From an uncultured Clostridia bacterium (GTDB lineage: Bacteria > Bacillota > Clostridia > Christensenellales > Borkfalkiaceae), in contig CALVZS010000005.1 in the NCBI GenBank assembly GCA_944372575.1, positions 1-64,000 on the forward strand: DNA of 64,000 nucleotides, given 5' to 3'. Under the pieces are notes generated by a model. The model did no database searches. It saw only the letters and a program-made list of their open reading frames with translations, and was not told the DNA's origin. Below are positions 16,008-24,580 of this stretch, piece by piece; the first letter of the stretch is position 1, and each line of letters begins with the position of its first letter. The position numbers were made by a program, and so were the translations under genes.

Positions 16008-17570
16008 TTATTTCTTCCCGAGCATCCGGCGGATGAAGGGAGGAAGCTTGTTTTCATGCTCCGCATCCTCACCCTGCTGCTGAACGGGCTGCTGAGGATA
16101 CCCTTGCTGCTGATAAGCCTGCTGCGGGTAGCCCTGCTGCTGGTAAGGCTGTTGCTGGGGATAGCCCTGCTGCGGCTGCTGCTGGTAATAATAGGGCATC
16201 TGTCCCTGCTGCTGAGGATAGCCCTGCTGGGGCTGCTGATAGGCCTGCTGGCCCGCTGTACGCGGCTGCTGCTGGGGATAAGTCTGGCGGGTCTGCTGCT
16301 GCGCGGGCTGCTGATATGTCTGCTGCTGAGCAAATCCCTGACGGGCCTGCTGCGCAGGCTGCTGATATGCCTGCTGCTGGGCATACCCCTGCTGCGGCTG
16401 CTGATAGGGATTGCTGCCCGCATTGGGATAGGCGCCGGGCGCCATTCTCTGTGCGAGCGGCATCTGCGAACCGGCAGGCGCCTCGCGGGCGGGAATATTC
16501 CCGAAGATCATATTTCCGCGGGCAGCGTTCTGCGCATTCTGCGCCGCCTCCTCGCCGGACGGGAATCCCGTTGCAATGACGGTGACTTCCACCTCATCCT
16601 GAATGTTTTCATCCACACACGCACCGAAGATGATGTTTGCGGAATAGTCCACAACGCCGTGAATGAGGCCGGCAGCCTTCGTGACCTCGTCAAGCGTCAG
16701 ATCGGGGCCGCCGACAATGTTGAGGATGACGCCGGTCGCGCCCTCGATGGTCGTCTCCAGAAGAGGAGAGTTGACAGCGAGACGGACGGCATCGATGATG
16801 CGGTTCTCGCCCTTCGCGACGCCGACGCCCATGTGCGCAAGTCCCCTGTCCTTGAGCGTAGTGCGTACATCCGCAAAGTCGAGGTTGATGAGCGCGGGCG
16901 TGACAATGAGATCGGCGATGCCGCGGATGCCCTGCTTGAGCACTTCATCCGCAACGCGGAGGGCATCCGTCATCGTGGCATTCTTGGGAACGACCTCGCG
17001 GATCTTCTCGTTGGGAATGATGACGATGGTATCGACATACTTCTTCAGATTGTCGATGCCCTTGATCGCATTGTCCATCCTGCGCTTGCCCTCAAATTCA
17101 AAGGGCTTGGTCACGACGGCAACCGTCAGGATTTTTTTATCCTTTGCGATCTTTGCAATGACGGGAGCGGCGCCCGTTCCCGTTCCGCCGCCCATTCCGG
17201 CGGTAATGAACAGAAGATCCGTCCCCTCGATGTATTTTGCAAGCTCTTCCTTGCTCTCCTCGGCAGCCTCTCTGCCGATCTCGGGTTCCGCGCCCGCGCC
17301 CAGTCCCTTCGTGCGCTGCGCGCCGATCTGGATCTTCTTCTGCGCCTTGTTGCACGCAAGGATCTGTGCGTCGGTATTGACGGAAATATAGTCGGCACTC
17401 GTGATCCCCGCCTCGATCATGCGGTTCACGGCATTGTTGCCGGCTCCGCCCACACCGATGACGGTGATCTTTGCTCTGCCGTTGGCGACAAAATCGCTCG
17501 CAGCGGGTGCTGCGGCAGAACGCTGCGTGCCGTCTTCTCTTCCCACAAAGGGAACATTGTCGTTGAACAT
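16008..17570 (-). CDS. ftsZ: Cell division GTPase FtsZ, with a long Gln/Pro/Tyr-rich linker
   Basis: Tubulin-like GTPase that forms the division ring. The start is ATG 17570 with GGAGG 6 nt upstream. GTP-binding GGGTGTG lies at about 127-133, with KITVIGVGGAGNNAV near 34-48 and the T7-loop NLDFADVRT. The globular core ends near residue 345. It is followed by about 150 residues made mostly of Gln, Pro, Tyr, Gly and Ala in repeats such as QQGYPQQ and QQAYQQPAQQ, then a conserved-type C-terminal peptide KLPPFIRRMLGKK that should bind FtsA and other partners. The linker is two to three times longer than usual (FtsZ is commonly 350-400 residues, here 520). It follows ftsA by 2 nt. Confidence 0.97.
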   Translation of the reverse strand: MFNDNVPFVGREDGTQRSAAAPAASDFVANGRAKITVIGVGGAGNNAVNRMIEAGITSADYISVNTDAQILACNKAQKKIQIGAQRTKGLGAGAEPEIGREAAEESKEELAKYIEGTDLLFITAGMGGGTGTGAAPVIAKIAKDKKILTVAVVTKPFEFEGKRRMDNAIKGIDNLKKYVDTIVIIPNEKIREVVPKNATMTDALRVADEVLKQGIRGIADLIVTPALINLDFADVRTTLKDRGLAHMGVGVAKGENRIIDAVRLAVNSPLLETTIEGATGVILNIVGGPDLTLDEVTKAAGLIHGVVDYSANIIFGACVDENIQDEVEVTVIATGFPSGEEAAQNAQNAARGNMIFGNIPAREAPAGSQMPLAQRMAPGAYPNAGSNPYQQPQQGYAQQQAYQQPAQQARQGFAQQQTYQQPAQQQTRQTYPQQQPRTAGQQAYQQPQQGYPQQQGQMPYYYQQQPQQGYPQQQPYQQQGYPQQAYQQQGYPQQPVQQQGEDAEHENKLPPFIRRMLGKK

Positions 17571-17572
17571 TC

Positions 17573-18724
17573 TCAACCTCCGAATATGTTAAAGAGTTTA
17601 TAGAAAAATCCGCTTTTGCGGTGATCCTCGTACGCGAGGTCGATGAGCGCGATGCGCGAACTCATCGCAGGTTTGTTATAGTACGGCAGGTTGGGCGTGA
17701 GCTGTTCGCACACGCGGCTCACGCGGCGGGAAACGTGTTCGAGCGCGCCGCGGATGTCCGCAAGCCCCTCCCCCGTGACGTAGAGCGGCTTGAAGTCCAG
17801 TTCCTTCGAGGAACATTCCTCCAAAAAGCCGCCGATCTCTTCACAGATGGCGTCCAGCCCCTCTTTGACGGCGTCGACAAGCTCGTCCGTACTGATCTCG
17901 TACATCGCGCCGTCCAGCATGACCTCCGTGTTGCCCGCATTGCTGCGCGCAAAGAGGTTGGCCTTTGCAAGAAGTGCGCCCGCCGCCTCATAGGAGACGT
18001 CAAAGCGCTGCATGAGAAGCGCGGCGATCTGCCCTTTCCCGACAAAATACGTCCGCTGGGCGAGCACGCCGTTCCCGAGCACCACGCACAGAGACGTTGA
18101 TAGATACCCCACGTCCAGAAAGAGCGCATACTCATCGCGCGTCTCGGACGGAATGAGATAGGACGCCATTGCATATTCCGTGGGAAGATAGGCGAGCTCG
18201 ATCTTCATCGGCGAGAAGATCGCCTCCATCGTGTCTGCAAAGTAGTCGCTGCAGTAAAAGTAGGACAGCACGCCGCTCAGAGACGCCGAGGAGAGCCCGA
18301 CGGGATTGATGACGCGACGATCGTCCGAAGTGACGTAGATCATACTCGTCGCGCGGATGAAACGATAGCCTTCGACAGGCTCCCTTCCGCTTGCGAAGAG
18401 CGCCGCGAGATCGCGGCTGCCGATGGTTCGGCGCTTGGGAAAACCGATGACCTGTTCGCGCGGAATGACGCGCGTGAATGCCCCCGGGACGCCCACATAC
18501 AGTTTGCGGATGCGCTCGCCGCAGATGCGTTCGACGGCGGAAACGGCGCGGTTCAATGCGTCGGCAAGTTTTTCCGGATCGAAAAAGGCGCTTTCATCGT
18601 ATCCGTCGTACGGCTCCGTCCTGCTCGCCTTGAATACGAACGTGTTGTTCACGCCCCGTTCCCCGACGACGACGGTGACCTCCGAAGACCGAACATCCAG
18701 CACCGCTACACTGTTGCGGCTCAT
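17573..18724 (-). CDS. ftsA: Cell division protein FtsA (actin-like)
   Basis: FtsA is an actin-like ATPase that tethers FtsZ to the membrane. 383 residues from MSRNSVAVLDVRSSEVTVVVGERG; GAGGGGA precedes this start. The actin-fold phosphate loops are degenerate but recognisable (LDVRSSEV; LFLDVGYLSTSLCVV; YVTGEGLADIRGA). The SHS2-like insertion carries YVGVPGAFTRVIPREQ. The C-terminus ends in an amphipathic helix HRKSGFFYKLFNIFGG, the expected membrane-targeting sequence. The divergence from textbook FtsA is notable, but the place next to ftsZ and the tail make the call firm. Confidence 0.9.
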   Translation of the reverse strand: MSRNSVAVLDVRSSEVTVVVGERGVNNTFVFKASRTEPYDGYDESAFFDPEKLADALNRAVSAVERICGERIRKLYVGVPGAFTRVIPREQVIGFPKRRTIGSRDLAALFASGREPVEGYRFIRATSMIYVTSDDRRVINPVGLSSASLSGVLSYFYCSDYFADTMEAIFSPMKIELAYLPTEYAMASYLIPSETRDEYALFLDVGYLSTSLCVVLGNGVLAQRTYFVGKGQIAALLMQRFDVSYEAAGALLAKANLFARSNAGNTEVMLDGAMYEISTDELVDAVKEGLDAICEEIGGFLEECSSKELDFKPLYVTGEGLADIRGALEHVSRRVSRVCEQLTPNLPYYNKPAMSSRIALIDLAYEDHRKSGFFYKLFNIFGG

Positions 18725-18776
18725 AGGCGGAGTCCCCTCGTAAAGTATCTGATCTTTCTTTCGGTTTTCTTTTACT

Positions 18777-18805
18777 ATTATAGCAATCGCGCGCGACGTT
18801 GTCAA
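18777..18805 (-). promoter_or_regulatory. Sigma-A promoter of ftsA-ftsZ
   Basis: On the minus strand TTGACA (18800-18805), 17 bp, TATAAT (18777-18782): consensus. It lies after the ftsQ terminator, so ftsAZ is a separate transcript. Confidence 0.85.
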
Positions 18806-18861
18806 GAAAACGCATCCTTTTTTCTCTTTTTTCCCTGTATTTTTTCCCGGAAAAGCGACAA

Positions 18862-18890
18862 AAAAGCGCATCTCCGCGGATGCGCCTTCT
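18862..18890 (-). terminator. Intrinsic terminator after ftsQ
   Basis: On the minus strand GGCGCATC/GATGCGC stem with a short loop, followed by TTTTTT. It ends the long dcw transcript before ftsA. Confidence 0.8.
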
Positions 18891-18919
18891 GTGTTTTTGC
18901 GAATTTGCCCGCAGGGCGG

Positions 18920-19708
18920 TCAGCTGCCGGAGACAGATGCCGCCGTGGCGGTATATTCTGCCGTCGCCCGATCGGTGTCCGTGCGGATGACGACGATGAT
19001 CTGCCCGCGCACGCGCTCCTCCTGCGAGAGGGAGAGGTATCTCTCCAGCCCGGCACGCATCTTTTCTTCCATGCGCACGGACGGTTCGCGCAGCGTGATC
19101 TCCACTCCCTCCCGCGTGGCGATGCGGAAGCGGTCGAGCATCGTCGTTCCCGTTGCGCTGTTGTCCTCCAACGAAAGAGTGAGAATGTTGGCGCGCGGCT
19201 CCCCGAGCAGTTCCGCCATGACGGAATACGCCTCAAGGAGTTCCTGCGCATAGCTGCCGGAGAGCTTCCCGTTCTCGATCGTAAAGGAAAAATCGCCCGC
19301 AAGCTCGATGAGCCCGCTGCAGGAGACGCTTTCGCCGATGCGGTTGCCGTCCACGTCAATAACGTCATACCCGCCCGCATCATTGGCAAGCGCAAACGCG
19401 GAACGGCGCTCCACGATCTCAAGCGTGACGGCGGCAGGATACTGCTTTTCGACGGAAATGACGTCAAACCGCGGATTGGACTGCGCCGTCGCGCGCACTT
19501 CCTCCAGATCGAGGAAGGTCGTGCTCCTGCCGAGGTACTGATCGAGTTCCTCTTTGAGCTGCTGTGCCGCCGCCTCCCCCTCCGCCGTATAGGTCAGAAA
19601 CGACGCGTTGACATAGGTGACGGTAAAGACGGCGTTCATCCCCGCCGCAACGACGGCGGCGAGGAGGAAAAAGGCGAGTATGGTTGTCAGGATCGTCCTC
19701 TTCTTCAT
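18920..19708 (-). CDS. ftsQ: Cell division protein FtsQ/DivIB
   Basis: 262 residues. A single membrane span at about 7-27 (ILTTILAFFLLAAVVAAGM), then an extracellular POTRA-like domain (about 30-100, with FLDLEEVRATAQSNPRF and the conserved VTLEIVERRSAFAL) and a beta domain. FtsQ, FtsL and FtsB form the complex that activates septal FtsW-PBP synthesis. The place at the end of the dcw transcript after murA is usual for Firmicutes. Sequence identity to known members would be low, so the call rests on topology, the POTRA-type motif and position. Confidence 0.87.
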   Translation of the reverse strand: MKKRTILTTILAFFLLAAVVAAGMNAVFTVTYVNASFLTYTAEGEAAAQQLKEELDQYLGRSTTFLDLEEVRATAQSNPRFDVISVEKQYPAAVTLEIVERRSAFALANDAGGYDVIDVDGNRIGESVSCSGLIELAGDFSFTIENGKLSGSYAQELLEAYSVMAELLGEPRANILTLSLEDNSATGTTMLDRFRIATREGVEITLREPSVRMEEKMRAGLERYLSLSQEERVRGQIIVVIRTDTDRATAEYTATAASVSGS

Positions 19709-19724
19709 GCGTATCTCCCAGGGG

Positions 19725-20981
19725 TCATACGCTCACGCGGCGGATGCTGGCCCCGAGTTTTTTGAGTTTTGCGCGAAAATCCGCATATCCGCGGTCGATG
19801 TGGGAGAGATCGAGCACCTCGCTCGTCCCCTCCGCGCCGAGTGCGGCAATGACGAGCGCAGCGCCGCCGCGCAGATCGCCCGCCGTAACGCAGGCGCCGT
19901 GCAGCCGTCCCGTACCGCGCACAAAAGCCGTCCGCCCCTTCACCTCGATATCCGCCCCCATCTTCTGCAGTTCGGGGACATACTTGAAGCGCGTCTCGAA
20001 GAGATTCTCCACGATGAGCGCACAGCCCGTACAGGAGGCATTGAGCGCCGTGACCTGCGCCTGCAGATCGGTCGGAAATCCCGGAAAGGGCATCGTTTCG
20101 ATGCGGCGGTTGCAGCGGAGCGTCCCGCGGCTTTCTATTCTTATTTTATCATTTTTCGTATGGATTTTGCAACCGTTTTCGCGCAGTTTATGTAGAAGGA
20201 GGCGAATATTCTCCGGCCGGATACCGACGACCTCGATTTCTCCCCCGCACGCCGCCGCGGCGATGAGGAATGTCCCCGCCTCGATGCGATCCTTCATCGG
20301 GCGGCAGGTGACGCCGTGAAGCTCCTTCACGCCCTCGATCTCGATGACATCCGTCCCCGCCCCCGCGATCCGTGCGCCCATCGCATTGAGGAAGTTCTGC
20401 AGATCGACGATCTCCGGCTCCTTTGCCGCGCCCGTCAGCGTCGTCCGGCCCTCCGCCATGACCGCCGCGAGAAGGATGTTCTCCGTCGCCCCCACGCTCG
20501 GAAAGTCCAGCAGGATCTCCGCACCGTGCAGTTTTTCCGCCTCACAGAAGATGAAGCCGTCCCGCTCGGAAATATTCACCCCCAGTCTGCGCAGCGCAAA
20601 GAGGTGCAGATCGATGGGCCGCAAACCGATATCGCATCCGCCCGGATAGGCGATCAGTGCGCGCTTGAAGCGCGTGAGCAGCGATCCGAGCATAAAGACG
20701 GAGGAGCGCAGCTCCCGCGTCAGGGAGGACGGGATCTCATGGCAGCACGCATCGGCGCTGTCGATGATCACGTCCCCGCCCGAAAAGGTCACCTTTGCCC
20801 CGAGTTCACGCAGGATCTGCGCCATACAGGCGACGTCGGCAATGGCGGGCGCCTCCCGGATGGTGACCCGTTTTTCCGTAAGAATGGACGCCGCAAGCAG
20901 CGGAAGGACAGAATTTTTCGCCGACTGGAGCATGACGCGTCCCGCAAGCCGCCTCCCGCCCTCGATAACGTATTTCTCCAT
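19725..20981 (-). CDS. murA: UDP-N-acetylglucosamine 1-carboxyvinyltransferase
   Basis: MurA adds enolpyruvate from PEP to UDP-GlcNAc, the first committed step of peptidoglycan synthesis. 418 residues, usual length. Substrate-binding Lys22-Asn23 in SAKNSVLPLL and the reactive Cys116 in YPGGCDIGLRPIDLH are present; the Cys predicts fosfomycin sensitivity. Other motifs: PSVGATENILLAA, GFPTDLQAQ, and DRGYADFRAKL near the end. It lies between ftsW and ftsQ. Confidence 0.97.
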   Translation of the reverse strand: MEKYVIEGGRRLAGRVMLQSAKNSVLPLLAASILTEKRVTIREAPAIADVACMAQILRELGAKVTFSGGDVIIDSADACCHEIPSSLTRELRSSVFMLGSLLTRFKRALIAYPGGCDIGLRPIDLHLFALRRLGVNISERDGFIFCEAEKLHGAEILLDFPSVGATENILLAAVMAEGRTTLTGAAKEPEIVDLQNFLNAMGARIAGAGTDVIEIEGVKELHGVTCRPMKDRIEAGTFLIAAAACGGEIEVVGIRPENIRLLLHKLRENGCKIHTKNDKIRIESRGTLRCNRRIETMPFPGFPTDLQAQVTALNASCTGCALIVENLFETRFKYVPELQKMGADIEVKGRTAFVRGTGRLHGACVTAGDLRGGAALVIAALGAEGTSEVLDLSHIDRGYADFRAKLKKLGASIRRVSV

Positions 20982-21039
20982 ATGTTCTCTCCTATGGCGG
21001 ACAGAGCGTCCGCACGCATATCGTAACGGTATGCACAGT

Positions 21040-22173
21040 TCATTGTATGCGCCGCTCCGACTGCGTGTGCCGCGATACCCCGTACACGATGCCCATTCCC
21101 GCCATCGTCACGATGAGCGATGTGTTCCCCGCCGAGACGAGCGGCAGAGGCAGCCCCGTGGGCGGGATACAGCCACTGACGACGAGCGCATTGAGCGCGC
21201 ACTGCACGGCAAACGCGAGCGTGATGCCGCCCGCAAGCAGAAATCCATAGAAATTCCCGCTGCGCGCCGCGATGCAAAAGCCCCGCCAGACGATGAATCC
21301 GATGAGCAAAAAGAGCGCGAGAACGCCGAAAAAGCCCGTCTCCTCGGCGATCACGGAGAGAATGAAGTCGCTCTCCGCAAAGGGCAGAAAGCGAAACTTC
21401 TGACGGGACTGAAAGAGCCCCACCCCGAACAGATTGCCGTTGGCAAGACCGTAGAGCGACTGGATGAGCTGATAGCCCTCATCCTTCGGCGACGCCCACG
21501 GATCCATAAAGGCGGAGAGGCGCTGCAGGCGGTAAGGCTCCATGGCGATGAGAACGGGAACGGCGAACAGGACGGGGATGCAGATGCAGGCGAGCGCCTT
21601 TTTGGAGATGCCGGCAAGAAAGAGCATTCCGAGCATGAGGGCGCCCACGCACATGGTTACCGACATATTCGGCTCGAGCAGGATGAGCAGGCACACCCCG
21701 ATCCCGGCAGCAAGGACGGGCAGGCACCCCCGGAGCGTGCGCATCCGCGCGGGATCCTTGGAAAAATACCCCGCCGCAAACAGGACAAATCCGAGTTTTG
21801 CGATCTCCGACGGCTGAACGGTGATCGGCCCGACCGCGATCCAGCGCGTTGCGCCGTAGTTGCTCTTTCCCAGTCCCGGCACAAAGACGAGCGCCAGAAG
21901 AGCAAGGGAAACAAGTAAGGCGGGGACACCAATACGGCGCAGCTTTTCGTAGTCGAGAAAGCTCAGGCCCACCATTGCCGCCGCCCCGATGCAGTAGCCG
22001 ATGAGTTGCTTGCGGAAGAAAAATGCCCCGTCGCCGTACTGCACCTGCGCGTTATAATAACTTGCCGAATATACACAGACGACGCCGTAAGCGGCGAGCA
22101 GCAGTACGGCGGCGAGAAAGAAAACGTCCCCCTTTCCCGGCGCTTTCTTCAGCGCTTTATTCCTCTTTTGCAT
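21040..22173 (-). CDS. ftsW: Septal peptidoglycan glycosyltransferase FtsW (SEDS family)
   Basis: FtsW polymerises lipid II at the septum together with a class B PBP. 377 residues from MQKRNKALKKAPGKG; this ATG overlaps the 3' end of murD. About ten hydrophobic spans are seen. SEDS motifs: WIAVGPITVQPSEIAKL, PNMSVTM, GYQLIQSLYGLANGNLFGVG, FLPFAESDFILSVIAEETGF, and the late PPTGLPLPLVSAGNTSL. It lacks the longer N-terminal in-frame region, which is murD read in another frame. Confidence 0.95.
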   Translation of the reverse strand: MQKRNKALKKAPGKGDVFFLAAVLLLAAYGVVCVYSASYYNAQVQYGDGAFFFRKQLIGYCIGAAAMVGLSFLDYEKLRRIGVPALLVSLALLALVFVPGLGKSNYGATRWIAVGPITVQPSEIAKLGFVLFAAGYFSKDPARMRTLRGCLPVLAAGIGVCLLILLEPNMSVTMCVGALMLGMLFLAGISKKALACICIPVLFAVPVLIAMEPYRLQRLSAFMDPWASPKDEGYQLIQSLYGLANGNLFGVGLFQSRQKFRFLPFAESDFILSVIAEETGFFGVLALFLLIGFIVWRGFCIAARSGNFYGFLLAGGITLAFAVQCALNALVVSGCIPPTGLPLPLVSAGNTSLIVTMAGMGIVYGVSRHTQSERRIQ

Positions 22174-23605
22174 CCGATGCCGCCCCCTCCGCATCCACCG
22201 CGGCATCCTCATTCCGGATCTCCGATACCGCAGCGGGAAGGAGGTCTCCTTCCTTGTCGCCGGCAAATTCCTGCATGAGAGCAGCAAAGCGTTCGCCTCG
22301 CTCCTCATAGCTGCGGAAGGCGTCAAAACTTGCCGAAGCGGGGCTCAACAGCACGTTCTGCCCCCGTTTTGCCATGAGAAACGCCACACGCACGGCGAGA
22401 TCGAAGGGGCGGCAGAGCGTCAGCCGGAAATACTTCTCCCGCATGGCGGCATCCAGAAGCCGGAAGGCGTTCTCTCCGCACAGCACGGTATGTACCACGT
22501 TCGTCTTTTTGAGAGCGGAAAAGAGCGCCTCATACTTCTCGCCCTTATCCTTTCCGCCCAGAATGAGGACGCTCTCCCCTTTCACGCTCTCCGCGGCGCG
22601 GATCGCCGCATCGACGTTGGTCGCCTTGCTGTCGTCGATGAAGGTGATCCCGTTCACCTCCCCGATCCGCTGCAGCCGGTGCGGGATACCGCGGAAGCGC
22701 TTCAAGGCCGCGGCGATCTCCTGTGCGCCGATTCCCATGAGCCGGCAGGCACAGACGGCGGCGAGGGCATCCGCTTCGTTGTGTTTTCCCTCGAGGGGAA
22801 GCTCGCTGAGCGCAAGGATGCGTTCTCCGGCAAAACAGAGCGCCCCATCCTCCACATATCCCCCCTTGGTGCGCTCCGTGAGCGAAAAGAACACGCATTT
22901 GGCGTGCGTCTTCTCCGCAAAGGCGCGCACCGTCGCATCGTCCGCGTTCAGCACGGCAAATTCGCTCTCCGTGCTGTTTTTGAGGAGGCGCGATTTGAGA
23001 TAGACATAGTTCTCCATCGTATAGTGACGGTTGAGGTGATCCTCCGCGATGTTGAGCACGACGGCGACGTGCGGGCGCAGCGAAGTGAGCGTCTCCAGCT
23101 GGAAGGAGGAGATCTCCGCCACGGCGATGCCCTCCGTCCCGAGTTCGGAAAGACAGGCGGTGATCGGCTGCCCGATATTCCCGCACGCAACCGCGCGTCT
23201 GCCGGCATGGTTGAAAATGTGCGCGATCATGGAGACGGTCGTCGTCTTGCCGTTCGTCCCCGTGACCGCGACGACGGGACAGCGCAGCTCCCTCGCGCCC
23301 AGTTCCGCCTCCCCCATGATCGCCTTCCCCGCCTTGCGGAAGGCGACGGGAAGCGGATGATCGACGGGGATCCCGGGGCTGAGGACAAGGACGTCGCATT
23401 CGGCGACCGCCGAAAACACCTCCTCCCCGGAGAGTGTACGGCAGCCGCGTGCGGCAAGGCGCTCCATAGATGAGCGGACGGCAGCATCCGATACATCGTC
23501 ATAGAGCAGCACCGCTTTGGCATGGTGTGCGAGAAGATATTCGGCTGCGGCAACCCCCGAACGGGAGATGCCCGCCACAAGAAAGGTCTGCGTCGGAAAG
23601 TACAT
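22157..23605 (-). CDS. murD: UDP-N-acetylmuramoylalanine--D-glutamate ligase
   Basis: ATP-dependent ligase adding D-Glu to UDP-MurNAc-L-Ala. 482 residues from MYFPTQTFLVAGISRSG, with AAAAGGAGG upstream. ATP-binding GTNGKTTTVSMIAH (about residues 115-128), NIAEDHLNRH, GIPHRLQRIGEVNGITFIDDSKATN and the C-terminal LSPASASFDAFRSYEERG all match the Mur ligase family. It lies between mraY and ftsW, overlapping ftsW by 17 nt. Confidence 0.96.
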   Translation of the reverse strand: MYFPTQTFLVAGISRSGVAAAEYLLAHHAKAVLLYDDVSDAAVRSSMERLAARGCRTLSGEEVFSAVAECDVLVLSPGIPVDHPLPVAFRKAGKAIMGEAELGARELRCPVVAVTGTNGKTTTVSMIAHIFNHAGRRAVACGNIGQPITACLSELGTEGIAVAEISSFQLETLTSLRPHVAVVLNIAEDHLNRHYTMENYVYLKSRLLKNSTESEFAVLNADDATVRAFAEKTHAKCVFFSLTERTKGGYVEDGALCFAGERILALSELPLEGKHNEADALAAVCACRLMGIGAQEIAAALKRFRGIPHRLQRIGEVNGITFIDDSKATNVDAAIRAAESVKGESVLILGGKDKGEKYEALFSALKKTNVVHTVLCGENAFRLLDAAMREKYFRLTLCRPFDLAVRVAFLMAKRGQNVLLSPASASFDAFRSYEERGERFAALMQEFAGDKEGDLLPAAVSEIRNEDAAVDAEGAASDAKEE

Positions 23606-23630
23606 CCGTCCTCCTTTTGCCAAAAAGGCC

Positions 23631-24578
23631 TCAGACGAGCGGCAGAAGAAGGAAGATCCCCGCCAGCGCCGTGACAAGCGCGTAGCAATATGCGATCTTT
23701 GCCTCGGAGTATCCTTTCTTCTGGAAATGATGGTGCAGCGGCGCCATCAGAAAGATCCGCCTGCCCGTTTTTTTGTAATATATGACCTGAAGGATGACGG
23801 ATATGCACGAGAGGACAAACATGATGCCGAGAACGGGGATGACGAGCGCATTTCCGGAGAGCAGTGCGGCGGACGAGGCAAACCCGCCCAGCGAGAGGGA
23901 GCCTGTGTCCCCCATGAACACCGCGGCGCGGTTGGTATTGAAGACGAGGAAGGCCGCAAGCGCGCCGACAAGGCAGATGCACATGGCCGCAAGCCCTTCC
24001 CCCTCCCCCTGCGCCATCAGAAGCAGAGACAAAAACAAAAAGAAAAGGGCGCTCGTTCCGCCCGCAAGCCCGTCCAGCCCGTCCGTCAGATTGACGCCGT
24101 TCACCGTCGCGACAAAGACGAGGATGCCGAGCGGGAGCATCCACCAGCCGATGTCAAAGGCGAGCCGCGTGAAGGGAATGCGCAGAACGGTCAGGCCCTC
24201 CAGACAGCAGTACAGCGAGGCGAGAAGGGCGACGCCGAACTGGAAGAGGATCTTCTGATAGGCGCGCAGCCCCAGATTGTTTCCCCGATGCCGCTTGAGC
24301 AGATCATCTAAAAACCCGACGATGAGATACCCTGCCCCCACGACAAGCGTGACAAAGAAGCGCTTGTCCGCACCGCGCACGAAAAGCACCGCCGCTATTA
24401 CGGCGGCGGGAATGAACGCAAGGCCCCCCATCGTCGGTGTCCCCTCCTTGCTCTCGTGCTCGCGCACATAGGAGAGGATATGCTGTCCGCCCATGCGCCG
24501 CAGCGGCGGCAGCAGGACGAGACAGAGCACAAAGGACAGGGCGAATGCCGCCAGCGCGGCAGAGAGATACAGCTGCAT
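23631..24578 (-). CDS. mraY: Phospho-N-acetylmuramoyl-pentapeptide transferase
   Basis: Integral membrane enzyme that makes lipid I from UDP-MurNAc-pentapeptide and undecaprenyl phosphate. 315 residues with about ten spans. Signature motifs: EGTPTMGGLAF, NGVNLTDGLDGLAGG, FMGDTGSLSLGG with the catalytic Asp residues, and the HHHFQKKGYSE motif (LMAPLHHHFQKKG) near the C-terminus. It sits 2 nt after murE. Confidence 0.97.
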   Translation of the reverse strand: MQLYLSAALAAFALSFVLCLVLLPPLRRMGGQHILSYVREHESKEGTPTMGGLAFIPAAVIAAVLFVRGADKRFFVTLVVGAGYLIVGFLDDLLKRHRGNNLGLRAYQKILFQFGVALLASLYCCLEGLTVLRIPFTRLAFDIGWWMLPLGILVFVATVNGVNLTDGLDGLAGGTSALFFLFLSLLLMAQGEGEGLAAMCICLVGALAAFLVFNTNRAAVFMGDTGSLSLGGFASSAALLSGNALVIPVLGIMFVLSCISVILQVIYYKKTGRRIFLMAPLHHHFQKKGYSEAKIAYCYALVTALAGIFLLLPLV

Positions 24579-24580
24579 GA

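Noticed and set aside
16056..17603. Plus-strand open frame opposite ftsZ
   Set aside because: The Leu-rich beginning is only the antisense of Gln/Pro repeats in the FtsZ linker; no independent coding signs.
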